Assembly: GCF_022808985.1 (NCBI RefSeq)
Contig: NZ_JAKZFT010000003.1
Coordinates: forward strand, 283,000 to 346,999
DNA from: Geotalea sp. SG265
Lineage (GTDB): Bacteria; Desulfobacterota; Desulfuromonadia; Geobacterales; Geobacteraceae
DNA: 64,000 nt
Direction: 5' to 3'
Shown here: positions 9,501-19,400 of the stretch, piece by piece
How the letters are laid out: each line of letters starts with the position of its first letter
How positions within the stretch are numbered: the stretch's first letter is position 1
Notes under the pieces: model-generated
Database searches by the model: none
Told to the model about the DNA's origin: nothing
The model's input: the letters and a program-made list of their open reading frames with translations, nothing else
Position numbers and translations under genes: made by a program

Positions 9501-12500
9501 CCCAGATGTCGGTAGCCTCAGCTGCCCCAGTATCCGCTCAACCAGAGGTCCTCGCCCAGTCCCTGCAGGTCACCCGCGACAGCCTGGCGGTACTGCAGAA
9601 AATGCAGGAAGAGACAGCCCAACTCCATCGCCGCTTTCTGGAAGGACAGGAGGCAGCCAACCGAACTTTTCAGGCCCTGCTGGAGCAGCAACAGCGCCTT
9701 GTTCAGGGTTCCATCATACCTCTTTCCTCACAGGCCATACCTGCCGCCGTGCCAGCAGCGGTCCAGCAGCCCGCAGCCATACCCGCATTCAAGTCAGTCG
9801 CCCCCCCAGCTCCGGCACCGGCTCCTGCTGTTGCCCCTGCGCCGGCACCGGCCGCAGCGGCAACGGACCGCACCGCGGATGCCCTCCTGGCCGTAGTCAG
9901 CGAAAAAACCGGCTATCCGGTGGAGATGCTGGAAATGGACATGGGCATGGACGCCGATCTGGGCATCGATTCCATCAAGCGGGTGGAGATCCTCTCCGCT
10001 ATCCAGGAGCGCCTCCCCGGCGCACCGGTCATCGATCCCGAACACCTGGGGACCCTGCGCACCCTGGGGGACATCGCCTCGTACCTAGGGGTGGGAGCCC
10101 CTGGTACTGCGCCTGCACAACAGTGCACCACATCTATCCCTGCATCCTCTCCTGCCGGCAACGGCAAGGTAGCCGAAACCCTGCTGGCCGTGGTCAGCGA
10201 GAAGACCGGCTATCCTGTCGAGATGCTGGAAATGGAGATGGGCATGGATGCCGATCTGGGCATCGACTCCATCAAACGGGTGGAGATCCTCTCCGCCATC
10301 CAGGAACGCCTTCCCGGCGCACCGGCCATCGGGCCGGAACACCTGGGGACCCTGCGCACACTCGGGGACATTGCCGCCTATCTTGGTGCCGGATCAGCCG
10401 TTGCCGCACCCGGCACCTCTGCAGCAGCCGCCACATCGGTTGCCAGCAACGTAGCCGGGATACTGCTTGCAGTGGTAAGCGAGAAAACAGGCTATCCCGT
10501 GGAGATGCTGGAAATGGAGATGGGCATGGATGCCGACCTGGGCATCGATTCCATCAAGCGGGTCGAGATACTCTCTGCCATCCAGGAACGCCTCCCCGGC
10601 GCACCGGTCATCGGTCCAGAGCACCTTGGGACCCTGCGCACCCTGGGGGACATCGCCGCCTATCTTGGGCAGGGATCTGCACCCGCACCGGCAACTCTTT
10701 CACCGGCGGCATCCGCCGCGGCCCAGCCCGCCGATGACATAGCCCAGATGCTGCTCACTGTGGTGAGCGAGAAGACCGGCTATCCCGTGGAGATGCTGGA
10801 GATGGAAATGGGGCTGGATGCCGACCTGGGCATCGATTCCATCAAACGGGTCGAGATACTCTCCACCATCCAGGAACGACTCCCCGGCGCACCGGTCATC
10901 GGCCCTGAACACCTTGGGACATTGAAAACCCTGGGGGAGATCGCAGGGCACCTGGCCGGTACCCGTGGCGACAGCAGGCCTGCTCCCGTCGCCGAAACGG
11001 TGTCTCCGTCACCCGCTGAGGCGGCCAAGGCGGTGGAACCTGAGATATGTCGCAGCACCATAGTTCCCGTGGAGTTACCGGAGACTGGGGATGGAGAAAA
11101 ACTGGAACCCCCTACCGACGGCGAATTCTGGGTCACCGACGACGGTTCACCCTTCACCGCAGAGCTTTGCACCATGCTCTTCCGTCGCGGGTACACGGTC
11201 CGCAGGATCAGCAACCATGAGCATCACGAAATATCCGCACCGGCCAAACTTGCCGGTCTGGTAATCTCCGCACCCGTTTCAGGGACCGACGGCCAGTTCC
11301 TGGAAAATTCCTTCATGCTCCTGAAGAGCGCCGCCCCTGCCCTGCGCAAGGGAAGCGAAGAGGGCACGGCCCTTTTCGCCACAATCTCCAGCCTGGATGG
11401 CGCCTTCGGTTGCAGTTCGGGAATGGAAATCGCCGATCCACTCTCCGGCGGACTTGCCGGATTTACCAAGACAGCAGCACGGGAATGGCCGGAGGTTGTC
11501 TGCAAGGCCATTGATGTGGCGGGCTTCAGTGATCCTTCGGCCATGGCCGGCGCTGTCGCAGGGGAATTGTTCCGCATGGGGCCGGTGGAGGTTGGGCTCA
11601 CCCCGGAAGAACGGGTGACGCTCCAGCTTTCTGAAGCTTCAGCCATGGAAACGGTTTCGACTCCCCTGCGCCCAGGGGAGGTAGTTGTCATCACCGGCGG
11701 CGGCAGAGGCGTGACCGCCGAAACCGCCATTGCCCTGAGCCAGGCATACCGCCCCTTCCTGGTCCTTCTTGGCAGAAGCCCGGAACCTGCCGAGGAACCC
11801 TCCTGGCTGACCCCATTGACCGAAGAAGCCCAGATCAAGAAGGGTATCATCGAGCAGGCGGGAGGAAAACTCCATCCCCGTGATATCGAGGAACGCTACC
11901 GGGCTGTCCTGGCCGGCCGGGAGCTGCGTTCCACCCTGGCCCGCATCGAGGCGGCCGGCGGCACGGCAGTTTATCACACGGTGGATATCCGCGATGCCGG
12001 GACTGTCAGGAACCTCCTCAATGGAATCAGGCAGCAGCACGGCCCGATCCGCGGCATTGTTCACGGAGCTGGGGTGCTGGCAGACCGGCTGATCGTCGAT
12101 AAATCGCTGGAGCAATATGCCGCGGTTTACGGCACCAAGGTGGAAGGCCTGCAATCCCTGCTGGCTGCCACCGCAGAAGACGAACTCCGCTTCCTGGCCT
12201 TCTTCTCCTCCACCACCGGACGCTTCGGCCGCATCGGCCAGGTGGATTACGCGGTGGCCAACGAGGTACTCAACAAGCTGGCCCAGGCCGAGATGCGCAA
12301 GCGCCCCGGATGCAGGGTAGTGGCCATCAACTGGGGGCCGTGGGACGGGGGCATGGTCACCCCTTCCCTGAAAAGAGTCTTTGCCGGTGAGGGAATAGGC
12401 CTGATCGGTCTCGCCGCCGGTGGCGATTTCCTCGTTCGCGAGGTGGCTGCAATGGGAGCGCCCGTGGAGATCATTGCCATCGCCGGCGCTGCCGGAGAGC

Positions 12501-13420
12501 TATCCGCCATTGCGCCCCCACCCGGGTCCCAGGCACTGCCGGAGGCCTTCACCCTCAATCTGACCATCGACGAATACCCGTTCCTCCGCTCCCATGTCCT
12601 TGACGGCAAGGCGGTGCTTCCCATGGCGGTGATCGTCGAGTGGCTTGCCCACGGTGCCCTCCACGGCAACCCCGGGCTGCGCTTCCATGGCTTCAACGAC
12701 TTGCGCATCTGCAAAGGTGTTATCTTTGAGCAGGGGGCACCTTGCACCCTGCATTTTCTCGCCGGCAAGGCACAGAAACGGGACTCCTTCTACCTGGTGC
12801 CTGTTGAACTGACAAGTGCCACGACAGAAGGGAAAAACATCCTTCACGCCCGGGCGGAGATCGTCTTGGCCGGCCGCCTGCCAGAGGGAATCCGTTCCAT
12901 CATCGAAATTCCGTCCACCCCCTATGAGCCGAAAAACGGCCGTATCTACGACACGGAACGCCTCTTCCACGGCCCCGAACTGCACGGCATCGAGCAGGTG
13001 ATAGGCTGCTCCACCAAGGGTATTGCCGCCACCGTCAAGGGTGCGCCCTCACCCGCCGCCTGGATCAGCCACCCCCTGCGCAGCGCCTGGCTTACCGACC
13101 CGCTGGTCATGGACAGCGCCTTCCAGCTCATGATCCTCTGGTCCTTCGAACGTTTCGGCGCCGGCTCCCTCCCCTGCTTTGCCGGCCGCTATCGCCAGTA
13201 TGTGGACAGCTTCCCCGCCGAAGGGGTCCAGATCGTAGTGCGAGTGACGGAAGAGCGGAAGAATAGCGCCACTGCCGACATGGAATTCCACGACCGACAT
13301 TCCGGCAAGCTTGTGGCACGCCTCGAAGGATACGAGTGCATTATCGACCCGTCCCTGAAACAGGCCTTCCAGCGTAACCAGCTCCAGGAAACGGGCGGAT
13401 TCCGGTTGGGAGCAGCCTGA
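6590..13420 (+). CDS. pfaA: PUFA synthase subunit PfaA (KS-AT-4xACP-KR-DH)
   Basis: This 2276-residue multidomain synthase carries, in order: ketosynthase (about 12-460; active Cys215 in DAACASS, His in AHGTGT and in IGHTKA), acyltransferase (about 570-870; GQGAQ and Ser677 in GHSYGE), and a long Pro/Ala linker. Four tandem acyl carrier domains follow, with phosphopantetheine Ser at 1128, 1227, 1321 and 1417, each in LGIDSIKRVE. Then come a ketoreductase (about 1690-1970; NADPH loop TGGGRGVTAETA, with its structural half before it) and a C-terminal PKS-type dehydratase (about 1985-2270; His2002 in HVLDGKAVLP). This is the PfaA/Pfa2 layout that loads malonyl units and carries the growing PUFA. 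The GTG start overlaps the pfaD stop and has AAGGAG 8 bases upstream. Confidence 0.96.
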   Translation: MKKNDVKPDATASSPLAIIGIGCLFPQAEDPNTYWSNVAEGIDAITEIPATHWQIADYFDGDPKSPDRTYGRRGGFISPVPFNPMEFNIPPNIMEAIDTSQLLGLVVAGQALKDAGYGPGSDYDRNRASVILGVTGTLELVVPLGARLGHPVWRKALKDAGVDETIAADVVQRIADSYVEWQENSFPGLLGNVVAGRISKHYDLGGTNCVVDAACASSFSALHLAAMELASGKADMVVTGGIDTFNDIFMYMCFSKTPALSPTGDANPFDASGDGTILGEGLGIVVVKRLADAERDGDKIYAVIRGIGSSSDGKGDAIYAPSAAGQKKALIDAYSRAGVTPDSIGMVEAHGTGTKVGDAVEVSALREVYGEADTPWCALGSVKSQIGHTKASAGAAGLIKSALALHHKVLPPTIKVEKPLKEVTATGTPFYLTTQKRPWFSHGDQPRRAGVSAFGFGGSNFHVVLEEYKPVKEAADWDGNVQIIPLSATNAEDLRRALGTVPVSAPWTDLRAFAAKTRTAFDNRAPLRMAIVVERGKNNTAALVSNAKAMLGKNAAGSWNTPDGVFFAHGAAPGKVGMLFPGQGAQYTGMLRDLACHFPQLLEMVTAADQGFSSAAGGRLSDLIYPPTPFDEGTREKQDAALRATEAAQPAIGAVSAGALKILQSFGLNPDAVAGHSYGELTALYAAGRMDDKALHQLSRLRGRLMGETKGEKGSMLAVSAPIAAIEQLLAEEQIDLVLANRNAPTQGVLSGKSAEIDRAADILAGRGISCKKIPVAAAFHSPLVADAAVPFQKELASVTLAPPRIPVYANTTAAEYPADAGAARKLLAEQLANPVQFVAEIEAMHAAGIRTFVEVGPGSRLTGLVKAILGDREHLAVAIDSSNGKRSGIADLARLLAQLAVLGYTVRLPLWDESFQPPVETGKKPAMTVPICGANYVKPKAKRPPLPRPAAAAVAQPVQPQPLPTAPSQPQMSVASAAPVSAQPEVLAQSLQVTRDSLAVLQKMQEETAQLHRRFLEGQEAANRTFQALLEQQQRLVQGSIIPLSSQAIPAAVPAAVQQPAAIPAFKSVAPPAPAPAPAVAPAPAPAAAATDRTADALLAVVSEKTGYPVEMLEMDMGMDADLGIDSIKRVEILSAIQERLPGAPVIDPEHLGTLRTLGDIASYLGVGAPGTAPAQQCTTSIPASSPAGNGKVAETLLAVVSEKTGYPVEMLEMEMGMDADLGIDSIKRVEILSAIQERLPGAPAIGPEHLGTLRTLGDIAAYLGAGSAVAAPGTSAAAATSVASNVAGILLAVVSEKTGYPVEMLEMEMGMDADLGIDSIKRVEILSAIQERLPGAPVIGPEHLGTLRTLGDIAAYLGQGSAPAPATLSPAASAAAQPADDIAQMLLTVVSEKTGYPVEMLEMEMGLDADLGIDSIKRVEILSTIQERLPGAPVIGPEHLGTLKTLGEIAGHLAGTRGDSRPAPVAETVSPSPAEAAKAVEPEICRSTIVPVELPETGDGEKLEPPTDGEFWVTDDGSPFTAELCTMLFRRGYTVRRISNHEHHEISAPAKLAGLVISAPVSGTDGQFLENSFMLLKSAAPALRKGSEEGTALFATISSLDGAFGCSSGMEIADPLSGGLAGFTKTAAREWPEVVCKAIDVAGFSDPSAMAGAVAGELFRMGPVEVGLTPEERVTLQLSEASAMETVSTPLRPGEVVVITGGGRGVTAETAIALSQAYRPFLVLLGRSPEPAEEPSWLTPLTEEAQIKKGIIEQAGGKLHPRDIEERYRAVLAGRELRSTLARIEAAGGTAVYHTVDIRDAGTVRNLLNGIRQQHGPIRGIVHGAGVLADRLIVDKSLEQYAAVYGTKVEGLQSLLAATAEDELRFLAFFSSTTGRFGRIGQVDYAVANEVLNKLAQAEMRKRPGCRVVAINWGPWDGGMVTPSLKRVFAGEGIGLIGLAAGGDFLVREVAAMGAPVEIIAIAGAAGELSAIAPPPGSQALPEAFTLNLTIDEYPFLRSHVLDGKAVLPMAVIVEWLAHGALHGNPGLRFHGFNDLRICKGVIFEQGAPCTLHFLAGKAQKRDSFYLVPVELTSATTEGKNILHARAEIVLAGRLPEGIRSIIEIPSTPYEPKNGRIYDTERLFHGPELHGIEQVIGCSTKGIAATVKGAPSPAAWISHPLRSAWLTDPLVMDSAFQLMILWSFERFGAGSLPCFAGRYRQYVDSFPAEGVQIVVRVTEERKNSATADMEFHDRHSGKLVARLEGYECIIDPSLKQAFQRNQLQETGGFRLGAA
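9880..10960 (+). repeat. Four tandem acyl-carrier-protein units inside pfaA
   Basis: Four copies of a roughly 75-residue ACP, spaced 94-99 residues apart, are nearly identical around the active Ser (MGMDADLGIDSIKRVEILS, with Met-to-Leu in the last copy). Linkers are Ala/Pro-rich and unrelated. The near identity at DNA level, for example repeated GGCATCGA(C/T)TCCATCAA, suggests recent duplication or gene conversion and potential for copy-number change. Confidence 0.93.
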
Positions 13421-13422
13421 TA

Positions 13423-16400
13423 ATGCAGCAGAAACCTTCCGTTGCAATTGTCGGCATCGGCGCCCTCTTTCCCGACGCGCCCGATCTGGAGCATTACTGG
13501 GAAAATATCCGTACCGGCCACACCTCCGCCAGGGAGGTGCCTGCAGGGAGGTGGCATGTCCCTGCCGACTCTGTCTTCGATCCGACCCCCGGCAAAACGG
13601 ACCGGGTCTATTCCCGGCGTGGCTGTTTCATCGAGAAACTCCCTCCCCTCGCACTGCTCGATGGCATCGCCCTAGATCCGGGCCTGGTCGCCGGTCTCGA
13701 CCCACTTTTCCAGCTGCTGCTTCATACGGGCAAAAGGGCATTCGACGACGCCATCACCGCTCCCCTGGACCGCTCCAGGGTCGGCGTCATCATCGGCAAC
13801 CTGGCACTTCCCACCGAAACCACCGCCGGATTGACCCGGGCCTGGTTGGGCAGAACCTTTGAAGAAAGGCTTCTCGGACACTCCAGTATCCCTGCAGATA
13901 TAGATCCCATCAACCGCTATTCAGCCGGGCTTCCGGCTGGACTTCTGGCCCATGCCCTTGGTCTTGGCGGCGGCAGCTGTACCCTGGACGCCGCCTGCGC
14001 CAGCTCCATCTATGCCATCAAACTTGCCGTGGATGAGCTCCTTTCCGGCCGCGCCGATGCCATGCTCACCGGTGGCGTTTCCCGCCCTGACCCCCTCTTT
14101 ACCCAGATGGGCTTTTCCCAGCTCCGCGCCCTCTCCAAGCGCGGTACCTGCTCACCCTTCGATGCCGCGGCCGATGGTCTGGTGGTCGGCGAAGGGGCAG
14201 GCATCTTCCTCCTGAAGCGGACGGAGGATGCCGTGGCCCATGGCGACCATATCTACGGCATAATCAGGGGAGTAGGTCTCTCCAATGACGTGGGCGGGAG
14301 CCTGCTGGCGCCCCTCTCCGAGGGACAGCTGCGGGCCATGCGGGCTGCCTATGCCGATACGGGCTGGAACCCCCAGGATGTGGACCTCATCGAGTGCCAT
14401 GCCACCGGCACCGCCATAGGAGACGCCACTGAATTCGCCAGTCTGCAGGAACTCTGGGGAGATGTCCACCCGGCAGACAGGACCTGCGTCATCGGATCCG
14501 TCAAATCCAATATCGGCCACCTTTTGACAGCGGCAGGGGCAGCCGCCCTGACCAAGGTGCTTCTGGCCATGAAGGAAGGGATGCTGCCCCCCACCGCCGG
14601 TTTTTCCAATCCTCCGGCAGCCATAGATCTTGAGCAGAGCCCGTTCCGCGTTCTCGCAACCGCCATTCCCTGGGTACGACGGGGTGAAGGGATTCCTCGC
14701 CGGGCCGCTGTCAGCGCCTTCGGTTTCGGCGGCATCAATGGCCATCTCCTGGTGGAGGAATGGCTGCCCGATCAGGGGAAGGTTTCCCAGCCCCTTGCCG
14801 TCAGGTCTGATTCGGCGACTGAGGCGACCGATATTGCCGTTGTCGGCATTGACGCCCGGTTCGGCCCATGGCAGTCACTGGATAAATTTACCCAACGGGT
14901 ATTAGGCGGCGACGGCGGCACGGTGCCGGTCCCTCCCCAGCGCTGGTGGGGAGCGGAAAAGAGCGCTTGGTTCAAGAACGAAGAGCTGGATCATACCCGG
15001 TTCAAGGGCTTTTTCATGGACGAATTTGCCGTGGCCGCCGACCAATTCCGCATCCCACCACTGGAAATGGCGGAAATGCTGCCCCAGCAGCTTCTCATGC
15101 TGCAGGTGGCCGCAGCGGCCATGGCCGACGCCGGTCTTGGCCGGGAGGGCAATGATCGGACGGCGGTCCTCATCGGCATCGCCCTGGATCTGAACAGCAC
15201 CAATTTCAGCTTCCGCTGGTCCATTGGGGAAGAAGCACCACACTGGCAGCGGGAATTGGGCAGAGAACTCACCCCCGCCGAACTGGAAGCATGGGCCGCC
15301 AAATTGCGCGAGGCTGCCGGACCGCCACTCACCGCCAACCGCACTATGGGTGCCCTGGGAAACATCGTTGCCAGCCGCATTGCCCGTGAGTTCAAGGTCG
15401 GCGGTCCCAGTTTCACCATCTCCAACGAAGAAGGCTCCGGCATCAGGGCACTGGAAGCTGCGGTGCGGCTGCTTTGCGCCGGTCAGATCGATCGGGCACT
15501 GGTGGGTGCCGTTGATTTTGCCGGAGACCTGCGTGCCGTCCTCGGCCACCACTCCCGCCGTCCCTTCAACCAATCCGGCCTTGGAGCCCCCCTCGACGAA
15601 AGTTCTTCCGGCAGCATCATCGGCGAAGGAGCCTCGGCAGTGGTGCTCAAGCGCCTGAAGGATGCCCTGCAGGACGGTGACCGCATCTATGCCGTCATCA
15701 AAGGTATCGGCAGAGCCGGTGGCGGCATCGTCAACCCTGGCGAAAACGTCTACAGAACCGCCATGGAGCGGGCCTATACCTCGTCGGGTCTGGAACCGGG
15801 CAGCATCGGCCTTTTGGAAGCTGTTGGCAGCGGCAATCCACCGGACGATCGCATGGAGGCTCAGACTCTTGCCCGCTTCTTTGACGACAATGAGCGCCGT
15901 CACTGCGCCGTTACGTCAGTCATGGCAGACATAGGCCATTGCGGCGCCGCCTCGGGACTTGCCTCCTTCGTCCGGAGCTGTCTTGCCCTCCATCACGAGA
16001 CTATCCCCCCCTGCCGTGGTGTCGAAACGCCGTTACCTGAGCTGTCAGGCAGCGGATCGCTTCACATTCCCCGTGCCCCACGTTACTGGCTGCGCAACCG
16101 GGCAGAGGGGCCCCGCCGGGCCGGGATCAGCACCTTCGGCGTGGACGGCACCTGTAGCCACGTGATTCTGGAAGGTTGGGAGTCGGTACCCCAGCGCTTC
16201 CAGGCCGAACGTCGGGCGCCATTGGGCCCAGCCGATGAATCGCTATTTGTCATCACCGGAAACAACCGTGGCGAATTGGTTCAGGGGCTGGATCAACTGG
16301 GCCTCCTCAGCGAAGGGCATAAATTCGACCTGGACGGGCTTGCCTTGGAATGGCAGGATTGTGGCGATGCCACGAAAAGCCTTGCCGTAAGCATTGTGGC

Positions 16401-19400
16401 GAGGAACTTCGATGAGTTGACAGCCCTGATCGACCAGGGGAGAGCAGTCGTTGCCGGCGATACCGCATCCACTGCCCAGATGCACCCTCTGTTGCGCGAC
16501 AGGCTATTCTTTTCCCCCAAGCCTATCGGTCCCGATGGCAAGGTCGCCTTCGTCTTTCCCGGCTCGGGCAACCACTATCCCGGCATGGGCATGGAGCTCT
16601 CCGTCGCATGGCCTGAGATATTCCGCCGCCAGGACGCCGCCAACCTCTACCTGCGCAACCAGTTCCAGCCGGGATACTTCTGGAACGGCGCACCGGCGGA
16701 TGAGATCAACAATAATCACGAGGCGGTCATTTTCGGCCAAGTGGCAACCGGTGTCGCCGTCAGCGACATCGTCCGCACCTTCGGTGTCGAGCCGACCTCC
16801 GTCATCGGCTACAGCCTGGGGGAATCGGCAGCCCTCTTCGCCCTGGGCGCCTGGCATGCCCGGGACGAGATGCTGCAGCGCATGCACAACTCGACCCTCT
16901 TTACCCGGGATTTGGCCGGCGAATGCCGCGCCGCCGCCCGTGCCTGGGGTCTAGGCGAAGGAAAGGAAGTGGAATGGAGCATCGGTGTCGTCGAAGCAAC
17001 GGCCAAGGATGTGCGCCGGGCTCTCCGTTCCACCCGGCGGGTCTATCTACTCATTGTCAACACCCCCGACGAGTGCGTCATCGGCGGTGATGCCAAGGCG
17101 GTCAAGCGCCTGGTCGCCATGCTGGAATGCCGCTTCTACCCACTGCAGGGCGTCACCACGGTCCACTGCGAAGTGGCGAAGCAAGTTGCAGAGGCCTACC
17201 GCGACCTGCACCTCTTCAAGACGACCCCACCGGAAGGCATAACCTTTTACAGTGGCGCCAAAGGCACGTCCTATGCCGTTACCCGCGCCAGTGCCGCCGA
17301 TTCCATCCTGGCCCAGGCGGTGGACGGCATCGATTTTCCTGCCGTCATCGAAGATGCCTATGGGACCGGTGTCCGCTACTTCCTGGAAATGGGGCCTGGC
17401 AGTTCCTGCAGCAGGATGATCGGGCGCATCCTGGGGGAACGCCCGCACCTGGCGCGATCCGCCTGCTTTTCCGGCATTGAGGGAACATCTGCGATTCTCC
17501 GCCTGCTGGCCCAGCTCATTGCCGAGCGGCTTCCGGTTGATCTGGCCCCACTCCGCAGAGAACGGGAATCAGTCATCACGGTAAAAGCCGCGGGAAGGGA
17601 ATTTGCAGTTGTTATGGCCAATAAGCCCTTTGAACCGCCGAAACCTGCTGCAACCATGTCTACAGTTCAGCCTGCAATGCCCCCTCTCCTTCGCCCCTTC
17701 CCACCAGAAGAGGGGAAAGTAGTGGTACCCACCATGGCAACAGTCCCTTTGAATGCATCTGTGGAGGTATCGACAACCGCTGCACTCCCTGCCGGCACGG
17801 CTCAGGCGTCGATCTCCGATCCGCTCATGGAAGCCTTTGCCGCAGCACAGCAGGCACAGCTGCAGGCCCATGATGCCTATCTGAAAATTTCCAGCAGTTT
17901 CAGCCGGACCATGGCCGACACACTGGCGCTGCAGCTTTCCGTGCAGAGCGGGCTGGCCGCAGCCGGTATTGCCTTTGGCAGCGTTTCCCCAGCCGCTCAG
18001 GCACCGGTCACTGCCCCTCCAGCCGGGCCAAAGCCGGTCTTTGACCGGGAAATGTGCCTGGAGTTCGCCCGTGGCCTGGCGGGACGCATGCTCGGCCCGG
18101 CCTTTGCCGAAGCCGACACCTTCCCGACCCGGGTCCGCCTCCCTGATGAGCCGCTGATGCTGGTGGACCGGATCATGGCCCTGGAGGGGGAAGCAAAATC
18201 CATGACCCGTGGCCGTGTCGTTACCGAGCACGATGTCCATGCCGGCGCCTGGTACCTGGACGGGGGGCGCATCCCCACCTGCATTGCCGTCGAAGCGGGC
18301 CAGGCCGACCTCTTCCTTTCCGGCTACCTGGGCATCGACTTCATCACCAGGGGTCTTGCCGTCTATCGGCTCCTGGATGCTGTGGTCACCTTTCATCGCG
18401 AACTGCCGGTCCCTGGGGAAACCATCCATTATGACATCCGCATCGAGCGCTTCTTTCGCCAGGGAGAGACCTACCTGTTCCGCTTCCATTTTGACGCCAC
18501 CGTCGATGGAAAGCCGCTCCTCACCATGCGTGACGGCTGCGCCGGCTTCTTTACCACGGCGGAACTGGCAGCAGGCAAGGGGATCGTCAAGGGGGCCATT
18601 GACCTGCGCCCCCAGGCGGGCAAGCGACCGGCCGACTGGGTCGAACTGGTGCCCATGGCACGGGAATCCTACGATGCCCATAAGCTGGAGCGGTTGCGCA
18701 GCGGCGATCTGGCCGGGTGTTTCGGCTCGCTCTTCAGTAATCTTGCCGTCCGCAATCCCTTGACCATCCCGGGCGGGCGGATGCAGCTGGTCCACCGGGT
18801 CATGGAGCTGGATCCCACCGGCGGCCGGTACGGACTGGGGATGATCCGCGCCGAAGCGGACATCCATGCCGATGACTGGTTCATCACCTGCCACTTCGTC
18901 GATGACCGGGTCATGCCCGGTACCCTCATGTACGAGTGCTGCCTCCACACCCTGCGCATCTATCTCTTGCGCATGGGCTGGATAGCCGAAGCGGTTGACG
19001 CAGCATGGGAACCGGTGCCGGAGGTGGCCAGCCGTCTCTGCTGCCGCGGTCAGGTCCTGGAAACAACCAGGATCGCCACCTATGAGATCACCATCCGCGA
19101 GCTGGGCTACCGTCCTGAACCGTACGCCATCGTCGATGCCCTCATGTATGCCGACGGCAGGCCGATCGTGGAGATCACCAGCATGTCTGTGCGCTTGAGC
19201 GGGACGAATAAAGAAAAGCTGTTGGCGTTGTGGCAGGGGAAGGCCGAATCTCCTGCAGGAACAGTAAAACCCGCCATTTACACCAAAGAACAGATCCTTG
19301 CCTACAGCAACGGCAAGCCGTCGGAAGGCTTCGGCGAGCGCTACCGGATCTTCGACAGCGAGCGAAAAATTGCTCGCCTCCCCGGCCCCCCCTTCCAATT

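Noticed and set aside
9880..10960. CRISPR-like array
   Set aside because: The regular repeats are in-frame ACP domains of pfaA; no CRISPR array was seen anywhere in the window.
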